Source: Caprimulgus europaeus
Lineage: Eukaryota > Chordata > Aves > Caprimulgiformes > Caprimulgidae
Reading direction: 5' to 3'
NCBI GenBank assembly: GCA_907165065.1
Contig: OU015526.1
Coordinates: 65,743,723 to 65,807,722, forward strand
Length of the DNA stretch: 64,000 bases
The position numbers were made by a program, and so were the translations under genes. Shown here one piece after another: positions 37,421-49,479 of the stretch (within the stretch, counting starts at the first letter, position 1; each line of letters starts with the position of its first letter). Below the pieces are notes generated by a model that saw only the letters and a list, made by a program, of their open reading frames with translations, searched no databases and was not told the origin of the DNA.

Positions 37421-40400
37421 GTTCCCTTGTAATTGTGTCTTTGCAATATGAAAAGGGGCAGAACAGTCATCTGGGATTCCCTTTTTACTGTGCTAGCTGT
37501 TTACAAGAAAATCTTGCCAGGAAGTCTGTTCACAACAGGTGCTGAATTCTAGATTCAGTCTTGTTTAATTTCCAAGTGGAGCTGCTTTATGGTGTGCCAC
37601 CGCACTTGTAGAGGTAGTCTCATCCTCTGTGAAACAGTACAGTGATGCTACTGGTCTGGGCTCCGAATTTGATTCGGGTAGTTCTCAAAATCCTGAGCAA
37701 GTTTTCCCTTTTAATCAGCCACTTGGGAAGCCACCTCAGCCTTGAAGGATGGGTTTTTGCCTGAGTGGAAAGGAATGGCAGATCTCGGCCGCAGCGAGTC
37801 TTTGGACCAGCTATTGTGTACCTGGCAGGAAGAGTTTGGATTCCATGGAATTTAAATAATCTTGGGAGCCACTTATGTTGCCTCACTGTAACATTCTCTT
37901 ATTTTGTTCCTGATGTTCAGTTCTCTCATTGTTATTTAACATTCTTATTTTGATTTCTGCTAGCTTGATCTGAAATCTCAATGTAAGTTTGGGCATCATC
38001 AGCTGTTTCCAGATCTGCCAAGTAACATGTTGAAATGTGTAGGTGTCCTTCACTCTTATTGCGTAGCTGTGCTTCCAGTGTATAGCATGCTCAGTTTAAT
38101 ACCTAAGTTTGAATTAGCTTGTACTATATTGGTACAAGCAAGGCAGAGTAACAAGCTCACTGTAACAGACCTGTTAGTGTGGGCTTAAGAAAAGAGCCCT
38201 TGATACAGGTGATTGTTTGAGGGATGGTTAGGCATGTGCACCCATCCCAGTATACTCACCCTGTCCCTCCAAAACCCAAACTGACAGAGTGGGTGTCAGT
38301 TAGAAACAGATGCAGAATTTTTTTACAAAATAAAATGATTACTTGTCTGAGTAATGCTGAAATCCTTTGCAAAAAAAAAAAAAGGAGTAAGTGTAAAGGT
38401 ACAATCACTGGAAAGTTAACAAGAAGTAAACTTGCTGCCAAGGGGCAGAGAGAAATCTGACAGGGGGATAACTGTAAACCTAAGTATTGTGACACCTAGA
38501 TGGTGTGTGGTCTGTCTGATGACACAATCGATTTTAAAAGACCTATGAAGTCAGTAGAGATTTACAGGGCCAGCCAGCGCAGACTGTGAGAGCAACTTGA
38601 CAAATAACAGTCCTGCTATTGGTTATTTTTGAAATACTGGGGAGAAGGAGGATAGGTAACAGTAACCAAGAGGAGAGAAAATGCACTATTAAGCTCTCAG
38701 AAAAGAGTCTCCTCTAGAAAGACAGTGATTAGTCCCTGTACTTTTTTTTTCCAATGGCTATGAGGAAAATACATTGAAATCTACATAATAACAAAAAATG
38801 AAACTATTAGCTGTCAAATTCTTATAAATTATGTGAGCTGTAGCTGGTCTCAGTGCTTTCTTAGTTTTCCCATTAGCTTTGCTACTGAGTATTTAATTAA
38901 TCTCCCTTGGTCTTACAGGACTCAAGCAGCCGGTTCTTCCAAAAAAGGTTTATTTAAAAGTAGCAATAAGTAGGCCATTAAATGCATCTCTTTGTAGTCC
39001 CAAAATAATTAACTACTGTCTTGTAAAAGATAAACATATTTGAGTATTCTGCCTTGTCCACTTCCTTGTATGACAGCTAACAGTAGGTAGGATTTTTTTC
39101 TTGCACCTACTTTTTTGGTCAGCAACCCCATCTAGTGCTCTTGCTTGGCGTGGTACTTAGTGACTGCTTTTAAGACAGTACATTGAATCCCCCTCCCGCC
39201 CCCCTCATTATTACTGTTTTTATAGATCCACAGGCTCTCAGGGAAAGAAATAGCTGAGGATATATGTCTGGTAGCATTTCTTGAGTTAGTAAAACAAGCA
39301 ACAAAAGTGGAAGCAGCTGTGGAAAATGCAGAGGCAGAATTCGGGGTGTTTGTTGCCAATTGGCGGGATAGCATGAGATTTTGAGCAGCTTTATTCTTCC
39401 AGTCCAATTGTCACTTATGAATTGCAAAGTAGAAGGCAGTGCAGTTTCAGGAGCTAAAACTGGGCATTCAGAGTAACTTAAATTTTATGATCTTGCGTAT
39501 TTCTTCTGATCACATAGTGTGGGGAAACTGGAAATGAAAATACCCTCAGACTGACTATGGTATAGTTATCTCTCTTGTTAATGGAAGTGAAATATTGGAA
39601 ATTTAGAAAAAGCTTGATTCCATTTTAAATGAGTCATAATGAATAACAGAGTCAAAAGAGTATGTATCTGGTAACTATCATTTGGAGAACGTCTACAGGA
39701 GGAAGTGTATGTGTTTTAATACTATATAATCAGGTAATTCGTTGGATTAGTATGTAAATTACATTTGTGCTGATGTATAGTTTTAGCATAAAATCAGTTT
39801 GTTACTCAAGATTACTTTTGTCATAATAATTGCCCTCTTTACTGTGAAAATACAGCATTTTTGTCAAAATAATATACTTGTTTTGAGCTATTTTTTGTGG
39901 TGGTTCTTACTATTTTTGGTGGTCAGAACTTGAGAAAAAACCTAATTGCACTAGGGCAGAACTTGTGTGAAGATTATAATATGGAAAAGGTCCTGATACA
40001 TAGTTTCTGATGTTTTTTTGTCTTCTGTTTTGCAATATTTCCTGTCTTTTTACTCTAAGACACGGAAAGTAAAATCAACAGGAAGAAATATCACTAGTTC
40101 TATTAAAAAGTAAGATTAAGATGTCTGATTTTAGTTAAGCACTGAAGTTTGTATCATGGGGTGATATCATATCACTTATTTGAAATTAGTTTTAAAAAGT
40201 GGTTGCATTGAAAAGCTGTTCTGTTTGTTTCTGACAAATATTTGGAGAAATATTTGCATGCTTTGTTTAAAAAGGTGGAAATTTACACTACAAAACTTTG
40301 GACAATTTATCTGTAAACCAGGAGATTTAAAATTCTTGCAAATAATTAGTTGTGTTTGTGGGAACCAAATGGTTGAATTTATTGTTTCTTTACATTAGAT

Positions 40401-40910
40401 AAGTTGTGCATGAAGGAGAAATTGAGAAGAGAAGCAGTATGAAAGAAAATTTGGTTTTTATTTTGCCCTCTCTGTAGTAACTTTTAATAGTAGAAGAAGC
40501 AAAACTGCATTCCTCTAGGGCTGTGGTTGTGCACAAACATGTAGTCATTTGGCCTGATTTAAGGACAGATGTTCCCTGCAGAAAGATTTGGAAAGCACAA
40601 AATATAATTTTCTCCCTCCCTTTTCAAAAAATAATCAAAAAGAAATGAAAACTTTTTTAGAATCTACTGTTAAAGTTCTCCCCCAAAGTTTTAGATTCTG
40701 ATTGAAATGGAGCAATGATCTTTCCTATGTCCTGCAGCTTTAGTCACCTGCATGAGAAAAGAATGTTTTGGGGTGAGGGGGAGTGGAGAAAAATCACCCC
40801 TTCATTTGAAACAGGGATATTTAAACCCCTGTCTTCTGCTACTTCATTAGCACTTTGAAGTAGTGCTGCTGCTATGAGGAATCATTTCACCTGACAACTG
40901 TGTTTGTCAT
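37421..40910. other. non-coding sequence, nothing recognised
   Basis: The stretch includes an A run at about 38371-38382 and several opposed short frames (37620-37886 -, 37765-37953 +, 38224-38460 +, 38256-38495 -, 39132-39407 -, 39170-39427 -). None carries a recognisable domain. No repeat family recognised before the LTR that follows. Confidence 0.45.
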
Positions 40911-41538
40911 TAAATTGTGGTGGTTTTAACCTGGCCGGCAGCCAAACACCACACAGCTGCTCGCTCACCCTCTCCCCAATGGGATGGGGGAGAGAATCAG
41001 AAGGGTAAAAGTGAGAAAATCATGGGTTAAGTTGAAAACAATTTAATAATTGAAATAAAATAACTACAACAATAATTATAATAACAGTAATGATGAAATA
41101 TACAAATGAGTGATGCACAGTGCAGTTGCTCACCACCTGCCAACTGATACCCATTCTGTTCCCTCGCTAGTGATCCCAGAGCAGACAGTCCTGAAACCAA
41201 AACCACAATCCCAAGAGAGAGAGTGAGCACGCTAACTAAATTTTTAGCCAAACCTCATTTATATACTGAACATGATGTTATATGATTTGGAATGTCCCAT
41301 TGGCATAGCCAAATGCCAGTCTGGGTCTGTTAATCTGCTGTGCTCCCCGGATTTTCTTCTGCACCTGCAGACTAGCAAAACACAGGAAGTTGGAAAGTCC
41401 TTGATTTCTCAGCAACAACTCAAACCATCAGTGTATTATCAACATTCTTCTCATAACAAATCCCATACTGAAACCAAAACAGCAATATTCTAGCTAGTAA
41501 GAAGAAAACTAGCTCTATCCCAGTGAAAGGACAAAAAT
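40911..41538 (-). mobile_element. solo LTR B, avian ERVL-like, with near-perfect 5-bp TSD
   Basis: The LTR body is 40916-41533 (618 bp), read on the - strand. On the + strand it begins TGTGGTGG and ends GGACA, so both TG/CA termini are preserved. Flanking 5-mers are TAAAT (40911-40915) and AAAAT (41534-41538), a TSD with one substitution. On the - strand the U3 has an intact TATATAAA (41258-41265 on +), and downstream an ATTAAA signal near 41042 lies just after an AT-rich microsatellite-like tract. No internal retroviral sequence adjoins it. It shares the family's TTCTTCTTACTAGCTAG block with LTR A and U3 blocks around the TATA with LTR C, but its U5 end is more diverged. Confidence 0.9.
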
Positions 41539-44500
41539 GCAGTCTGATATGCTGAGGAGTCACCTACATGGATGCAGTAGTGCATAATGGAGCATGGGGC
41601 TTCTCCTGCGTCCACCAAATGTGGATTCAGCAGCTAGCAAGAGTTGAATTCTAGAAAGCAGTATGCATGTTTCATGACATCTCCTTACAAACAACAATAC
41701 AAAACAGAGCTGTATTGTTCTGTGCAAACCTTCTTTTACCTTAAATTGACTCTTTGGGGTAGGAAAAATATCCAAAATGCATAAATTTATTAAACTTCTT
41801 GATTTTTTTGGTGCAAAACAGGTTAAAGCTCTGCCTGGGTTTGGATGGGTTTTTTTCTGTGGTGGTTCTCTGTCTGACCTAGCAGTGAATGTTCAAAACT
41901 GGCAGTCTGTGAATTGGCAGTCCTTAGTCTCTTGGGGTTAAAACAAGAGGGATGTCATTATTACTATAAGCTGAATGGCTGGAAACCATTCCCCTTGCTG
42001 TCAGGGTGACAAATACTGTCTTAATGGAAGTGCCAGAGGTTAGGTCAAAAGCTTTCTCAAAGTCTTTAACTCAACTATCAAGAAAGGCATGGTTATCATA
42101 AAACTGGAACTTCCTTTGGAAATCTGTATTTGTTTGTTATTTCTTATTGGCCTTTTAAAGGCAGTTTTGGGAAACCATCATGACGCTTCATTATGTGACA
42201 GCAGTAGTTCCTGAATTTTTTTGAATGGCTGTACTTGTGTTGTTGCTGAGAGGCTCCTTTCATTATTGTCTGTCCTTAGTTTCTTTCAAAACAATGTACA
42301 GCTTTCATCCTTAATAGCACATGTTTGGAAATAATGGTTATTGTGAAGGAAGGGGAGAAGTATTTTAATTAATGGTCTGTTGTTACCTGGCTTCTTTTAA
42401 GGCTATTTCATCAGTGGAATAGACTTTTCATTTTGACTTTATGTAAAAACAAAACAAAAAACCTCAAATAACCCCCCCCCAATCAAAAAACCAAAGAAAA
42501 ACCAAAACTCCAAACTGATCTTGGAGATAATTCCTTCACCTACCTTGAAACTCAGGCTTGCTCATACAGTTTATCACCTTTTTGGCATGACACGTGAGTG
42601 AATTCACCTCCTGGCACCTTCTTTCCTTCTCCTTCATTCCAGTAATGTTAAGCAAATTGTTAATTTGTTGCTTCTACTTTATTAAAAAAGATTGTCTTGC
42701 AAAATTCCTTCTCTAAAATATTTTCTGAAAGGTATCTTCTTGGGCAACTCCAGTGTAAGGGCTTGTTGCAAGAATGATTGTGTGATGTCCTTTCACTGTT
42801 AGTTGGTGGAAGGTGAAACTAGATGATCCCCTGACATTATGAAAATCTCAGTCTGTTGTACAAAGTGGGGTCCCACTCTGAAAAGACTGTATGTGAGCTC
42901 TGACAGCTCTGAAGCATTTGAAAATTTGCTATTTTTTACATCCAAATAAAAATAATTATTTTCCATTGGGTCTAAATGTGGTGACTAGCCCAGGTCAAAT
43001 TTTGTATGTTAGTATATGAAGATGAGATGTTATTTCTACATTTACAAACCATACTTCATATTATCTCCTGATTTTCAACCAGTGTCTTGAGAGCTCAGTA
43101 TTGAACACTTTCATTGAATACCTTTATCCTCCTTGTGTTTAACTTAACTGAGACTATGTGTGACTAGGAACAGCGTATTTTGCTTGACTTAAATCCACTG
43201 GATGAAAGCTGCATGTGGTTTCACCCCCCTGCATACTCTTAATATATCACTTTGTACTGTGGTATGGTACAGGTGCTGGCAGTGATGCCCATCTGAGTGG
43301 CAAAGTCATTCTAGCTTCTTCCTCCTGGTGCATTGGAGGCATGTACTAATGGCCTGAAAATGCACACCTTGTCTTGCTTAATTGTGGTCTAGTTTCTTTC
43401 CCACATTCTTACTACTGTATGGAAAGTGAATGTTAACTATTTGAAGGAGAAATATATTACATAGGATTAGATAACATGAATAATGTGAAAGCTGGGGTTT
43501 TTTTAAAAACTCAAACCTTTTAATAAAATGGAATGTCAAATATATGAGCATGTCTTGATCAAGAAATGATCAAAAAACGTGTGAAAAGTTTCATATCCTT
43601 TTTAAAGTCAAATAATTATCCACCATCATATAATTTTTTTGTTAGATGGACAGTACAAAGATGAAAGAAAATTTTATAGATAACATTGCACTTCACAGAC
43701 GACTGAAGCAGGTGTTAGAAATGCAGATTAAGTATACTGACTAAAGACTATATAAATTTGAAGTGAAAATGCCACTGGTCTACTTGCAGTGCCCTGCACA
43801 TGTGAAGTTTCAGATAGTTAAATTATTAATTTTATTGTGTGAGATAGTGTGGCAGTTAGTGAGAAGGTCCTTGTGCATTTATGATGTTTTTTTTTCCCTG
43901 TAATCTTTTCTAACAATATGTGTTGAGCAGCTAACAGAATTTGCTTCATTGTGTAAGTTTTGCTGTGGAAAGAGAGTACTTAATGCAGCTAAATATATCC
44001 GTAGTGTAAGGTTATTTGCCAGTTAGGTGTTTTACAGGAACATGCAGTGCAAACACACAGCTGTAGGAAAATACAATTGCTATAAATGAAGGAGACTGAA
44101 TGTTAGTAGTGTTGCTGTACAAATCCTCAAACACTGGGAAATTTGTGGTTTGTTCCTCAGCACACTCCTGTCAAAGGGTATAAGGTGTGAATTTACAAGT
44201 CATTTTCTTGACTTCATTTGCTTTGTGTGGACATCATGCTTCAAGATGTACAAGTGCCTTGCTGGTGTGGGTGGTGTGAAGCTTGTTAAGGTTTTCGTAG
44301 GAGGGCACTGGGAGAAGGGTTGAGGGTGTTTTCTTTTTTTCCAGCAACTCAGTAACCTGCTAATAAACTGTACTAGCCTGGGAATTTAATTTTGTCATGA
44401 CTTATCAGGTGCCTGAAGCTAGTAATCAATCTGTAGAGGTGTAATTCTCAGATAAATTAGAACTAGTAGTGGATTGGGAGATGGAATCTCCTGAAGAAAG

Positions 44501-46010
44501 TGAGGAGCACTGCTGAGGCCCTTGCCCAGCACAAAGGACAGTCAATTTCCTTTTCATTCTGGACTGCTGTCAGAAGAGGGTGGTCGGATCCCTGCCTAGC
44601 ATCTGGCTAGTGAGGGAGACAGTAACAGAGACATGGTGCTGTCCTTCATACCTAGAATGACTGCAAGAAAAGAGCAGCTTTTGCAGGGTTTTTTCTTAGT
44701 AAGTAGTTCCTGGATCCACAAATTCTAAAAGTATGAAAGTATGTTGTCATGAAATAACTGCCCTTTTTTTTTCTTTTTTTTTATATGGACAATATTGCTT
44801 TATTCATCAGCTCATGGGGTGTGGTATTTCCATTGGCAGCAGCTCTGCTCCAGCTGGAGGAGCTAGTCCATAGTCTGTAAATATCCTGTATAAGGTTGTG
44901 AAAGCTTGGTTGTAATGAGTGGAACAGATAATCAAGTGTCTGTCCAATGATTCGTGGATAGACAGCATGCAGCTGGCAAACTAATAATTTGAAATTTGAA
45001 ATGACTATAAATGGGTGTTAAGTGTTTTGTATGTATATACTTTACTTTTTTCCATAAGAACAACAAATAAATCCTGGATGTGTCACTGTTTTTCATGCAC
45101 CTCTATCCACAGCCACCTAGACTTAGCTCGGTTCCTCTCTCATTTTTGGTGACTGGTGCTTAGAGACAGGCATTTTTGTTCCTTCAGTGGTGGTCATTGT
45201 ATCTTTCCCCTCGCTGCAGAATTGAGTTCCCTACAGTGGGTGCAAAATCATATGAAGTTGTATAAAGTCCTCAGAAAAACCACTTGGTGTATCCATAACA
45301 CAGCTACTGCAGTATAATGACGTAGTTGGCAAAATAACAATGTAAAATTTAGCCTTGACTCATGTATAGCATTTCAGTAAGATTTTTCTGGTCATTGACA
45401 CAGAGAAACAGCTTCTATCCATCTTTCTTATTTTGCAGGCCAATTAAAACAGAGAAAAAGACTACAGATAGTTTGTTTTATAGACTGTGTAGAGTCCCCA
45501 ACAAAAAACTGTTACATGAATTCATGTGTAAAATGTATTTATTACTATTGCTTTCCATTTTTTAGTAGGTTGTTAAAAGGCAAGCGAAGAGCATCTCTGT
45601 AACACAAACAGCTTGCAAAATAATAAAATAAAAATGTAGATGAGGCCTGATATTCATAGAGTACTGCCTTATTGCTTCATTTACTCAGTGAATAAAAGTA
45701 CAAGTATGCTTTTTTCTTTTTTCTCTTTTTTTTTTTTTTTTTTTGTCCCTTCCTAATTTTAGTGTGGGCTTCCCAGCAAAGCTTGCCCATCTGCCATTTT
45801 GTCTTCCAGTTCCAAAATCCAATCAATGTATATAAGTATTCAAGTCAGATAACTAAAGTAGAATTTCAGCACTACTATCTCAGTTTGCTTTCCCTGAAGC
45901 AGCGGTAGTGGGGGGATGATCCTCCCCTCATTCATAAAGATCTGTCAAAATGGGATACATGATTCCAAAGACATTTGGAAAAATATATTATCAGAGTCCT
46001 ACTACCTCAA
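41539..46010. other. non-coding sequence, nothing firmly recognised
   Basis: AT-rich. A C9 run with A-rich flanks is at about 42472-42480, and T runs are at 43888-43895 and 44765-44781. A 19-base T run is at 45726-45744. Around 42826-42870 a phrase resembling the end of a CR1 (GAAACTAGATGATCC) appears, but it lacks the ATTCTATG tail and the rest of the consensus, so I do not call it. The single frame of note (45362-45565 +) has no domain. Confidence 0.4.
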
Positions 46011-46480
46011 ACTGTGGCATAATTACTGCACAAGAAATGCTTGCAAAGCATTATGCTAGCTCCTTTTTTATTTTTCAGTCTGATTTCTCTTAACTCTTGG
46101 GATTGAAATTGTCATGCCAATTCATACAGCAGCACGGTCCAGTGCTAGCTAAACTTGTAGTGAGAACATTTCAAGCTAGTGTTATCAAATAATATATAGA
46201 AAATTACATTGTCTGTAATATATGGGAGGAGGTATAATTTGTTTTATTTGCTGTTGGAATTATTTTAAAAGCTATTAAAAACCCTGTACAGCCTCTTCCA
46301 GATAATTATTGATAATTATTATTATTATTATTAGGGGCAGAAAAGGCAGTCACTGATAGAAAAAATACTACGATCTTATCGATCTGTTTCATAAAGCTGT
46401 TCAAGCACCCTAGATCAGCGTGGTACAGGTTAAGGTATATTCTAGGTGTATGTTTTGCTGTGGTGATAATCACTGTCTGT
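46011..46480. promoter_or_regulatory. CNE-like stretch with an ATT microsatellite
   Basis: Non-repetitive site-like sequence (for example TTGTCATGCCAATTC near 46110 and TCCAGTGCTAGC near 46138) followed by a short (ATT)n tract at 46309-46333. The microsatellite argues against uniform constraint, so only the first half is a reasonable candidate for a conserved element. Confidence 0.22.
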
Positions 46481-47030
46481 AGGCTGTCTAGATAAATTTT
46501 TGGTTATATACTTGGTGTGTGGATTTCTTAAAGCCTTGTCAGAGTAAGAAGGAGTTTCTTCCTCTTTAGAGAACTGGTAAGAGGGAGATCCAGCAGTCAT
46601 CAGAGTTCACACGAGCAGTGACATGTCCAAGCAGATTAAGAGGTTTGTGGCGGAGAAGGGAGGAGAGTGGGAGGTCTGAATTCAGATGATATATTGGAGA
46701 AGCTTAGGCGAGAGAGGGTTGGCAGATCTCTGGGGAGTGCCTGGGATTATGCTGGCTTTGGTGTAGAAGGAACAGCAAGTTCTGGGTCAGGCTGGGCTGG
46801 GGTGACCCTGAGGCAGCCCCTGCCTGGGAGCTCCTGTTTCTGGAAGAGGATGCATGCTCCACAGCTGCCCTGCACGTGCCCTCCACACAATTGCCACACA
46901 TCGTCTGCCTGTCTGTTGTTCTTACTCCTGTGGTTTCTTCTTGTCTTCAGAAATACAGGATGCCTTGTCCATATAATCATTTGAGAGCCAACACTAACAT
47001 AAGCTGTTTAAGCTGAGATGGGAACATAGC
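46481..47030. other. non-coding, moderately GC-rich patch
   Basis: The 46667-46984 (+) frame of 105 codons overlaps two - frames (46704-46901, 46747-46980). Glycine- and serine-rich translation reflects purine-rich composition. No domain, splice context or repeat is recognised. Confidence 0.4.
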
Positions 47031-47400
47031 TCTTATGGGTGTTAACATCAAGTAAAGGCTGTTTATCACTGTTATCAAGTCATAAACTTTTGAACTGGGT
47101 TTTACAGACTGATTCTGTTACAAATATCTCAATAGAAAAATAATTGGTTTATGACTTTTTATGATAAAGTTATTGAACTGAACTCATAGGGTGTTCAGTT
47201 TTCATGGGTAATCAGGCAGCAACTTGTAGAGCCTTTGGACACTATCCTCTAGGTTTTACAGGGAATATCTTAAATTACAGTGAAAATCAGCAGAACAAAG
47301 ATGCTGAGGCATGCCTTGTGCTGTTAGGATTCTCTTTCTGATCACCTATAAATTCATTGACTGAAATATTATTTCAGTGGAGATTTAGCAAATTAAATAA
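47031..47400. promoter_or_regulatory. CNE-like stretch
   Basis: The segment holds repeated TTTATGA/TTTATCA-type words (GTTTATCACTGTTATC near 47060, GGTTTATGACTTTTTATG near 47146) that resemble posterior HOX or CDX sites, in a stretch without repeats. This is motif texture only; such words are common in AT-rich DNA. Confidence 0.22.
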
Positions 47401-48470
47401 ATATTCTGAGATACTTTCGTGGGTTAGTAAGTAACCTTGGTCCTTCTGCCACTTGGGAACTGTGGTGCACAAAGAGTTGTGCATGCCTGGCATAGCGAAG
47501 GTGCAATGTGGGTGTATTAAAAGCATGCGGACAGAAATGGTTTAGAAGTCTTTTCTGAAAATTATATTCTAAGAATTAGGGCTTGGTGTGAGGGAGGTTT
47601 TCCTGCCTAATTGTTTTGAACTTGGCTTGAGCTTACTTCTGCTCTAGAACAGAAGTGTGGAAAATCGTTATGCTAAATTAGAACACAAATATGCTTGTTA
47701 CAGCATAAATGTATCCATACCTAGAGTTACCTTACACTAGCTATTGCACAAATGCCCAAATGTAGTCTGTACTACACAAATACCACAAGCGTCTCGGAAG
47801 GATGTGTGTTTTCTGTGCTTACATTTGGCACGTGCAAAAGGCACATTTTTGTACTGACATCTAGTAGTTGTGCACGTAACTGACTGTTTTACATACAGAG
47901 CTATTAGATTTTAACTTAAAAGTATAAATGTCTGAGTCAAGCACACAGCTTTATCTGCTTATAGTAGCATCTTGCATAGACAACACTACTATCAGGAGCT
48001 GGATTGCTGACTTCCCATCCCATTTTATAATGTATTGAACACCACTGTACATGCATGAGTAATAGAGATGGGGAGACAAAAAACCTTTTCAGTATAATTC
48101 TTATGACAGTATCTTTTTAGAACCTGTTTTTTTTTATTAGAATTTTTTTTTTTTATTAGAAATACTTGGAGGTTTTATTGTGTAAATTACAGAGGAAACA
48201 TTCCTGAAGTCCTTAAGAAAGAACCATTCTTTTCCTCTGCATCATGATAAATGTAGCAATTGTGTGTGTATACTAGAATAGATCATATTGAACATCCCCT
48301 GAGCTCCGTTTGCAGACAAGTCCTATCTCCACCATGACAAAATTCCCATAAGAGTTTAAATTATTAATGCCTTGGAATCTGCGGGGTTCAGCAGATATGT
48401 TCAGTGTTATTGATGGCAAACTTTATCCCTTTATTCCTAAGACACATAATGAAATAGGGAGTCCCTCAAA
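47401..48470. other. non-coding sequence, nothing recognised
   Basis: AT-rich sequence with a small internal repetition of T-run plus ATTAGAA near 48128-48165. No open frame, repeat family or RNA gene recognised. Confidence 0.45.
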
Positions 48471-48710
48471 TAACTGCATTTCGTGTTTAGGCTAATTTTG
48501 TAGAGGCCAGTGGGCTTTGCCTTAATGTGTGTAAATACAATTTTTCTCTTTTACAGCAGATAGTGGGGGAGATGGGAATGAGACTGAATTGGCACTAATT
48601 TATGAATTCTTTGTGTGCTGCACCCTGTGTGGCCAAGATGCTCTAATTACACTTACTCTGTATAATAAGAGCTTTTAATGACAATTACGGTTTGTAGTTA
48701 CTGATGTTTA
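48471..48710. promoter_or_regulatory. CNE-like stretch rich in TAATTA words
   Basis: Contains GGCTAATTTTG near 48491, GGCACTAATTTATG near 48592, GCTCTAATTACAC near 48640 and TTTTAATGACAATTAC near 48674, that is, four homeodomain-type cores in about 200 bp, with no homopolymers or open frame. It is a reasonable enhancer candidate, but conservation is untested. Confidence 0.32.
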
Positions 48711-49479
48711 GGGACCGTTTTTTTCTAGCTTAGGATGATGTATTGACTTTTACAATACAAGATTTTTATTTTCACTTTATGCAATTTTTCTGTTCCTTTC
48801 CCCAGCCTTCACAACTGATAGGCTGACTAGTGAAGCTGCTGAAGGATAGCCACAGAGAAGCATTGTCTAGTTAATTTAACTTCAGGAGATATAATTTTTC
48901 TCTGTTTTTTTAATTTCTGAATTCAAATCTGAACGTTCACGTGTTCTTTTTCATAGCAATTTAGTATTTGGAGTGATGTTGTACAAGCTGCATTTGTTTT
49001 ATATAACAAGCTAAAACTGAATATATCACTGCCATGTTAAGCAAAAACATTTACAAAAGCTTCATTTTTCTCTTAATATACTGGTATAAATGATATTTTA
49101 ATACAAAGCTGTCGATTTTAAATAGGAGTAGGTTTAATCATTGTTCCATTTTTTAATTAGATTATAGTGGCAAACAGTGAGTCCACTCACAGTTCCAGAT
49201 TGCAAAGTTGCTTTACAGAGGGCTTGCTCAATTTTTTTAGTAAGACTATGAGTGTACTTCTCATTGACTGTTGTCTTTAAATATAACTACAGATTTGGGC
49301 AGTTTCCAGTTTAGTGGTCACTTGAGAAAGTGAGCTATCAATAATTGAAAGATCAGTTTAACACTTGTGAGGAGGAGACTGTTTAAAAGATTTTTTTTTT
49401 TTTTTTTTCTTTCACTTTCATTTATTGGGATGTTTAAGGGTGTTCTTCTTTGCTTTGATTCCTGCTGCTGGCAGTCTTG
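48711..49479. other. non-coding sequence with an 18-base T run
   Basis: AT-rich sequence. The T run at 49391-49408 lies 70 bp upstream of the insertion site of LTR D. No open frame or other repeat is recognised. Confidence 0.5.

Noticed and set aside
42826-42880. Possible old CR1 tail
   Set aside because: Only one short phrase is CR1-like; the ATTCTATG tail and the neighbouring conserved phrases are missing.
46309-46333. (ATT)n tract considered as CRISPR-like or satellite array
   Set aside because: It is a short trinucleotide microsatellite with no spacers and no longer unit.
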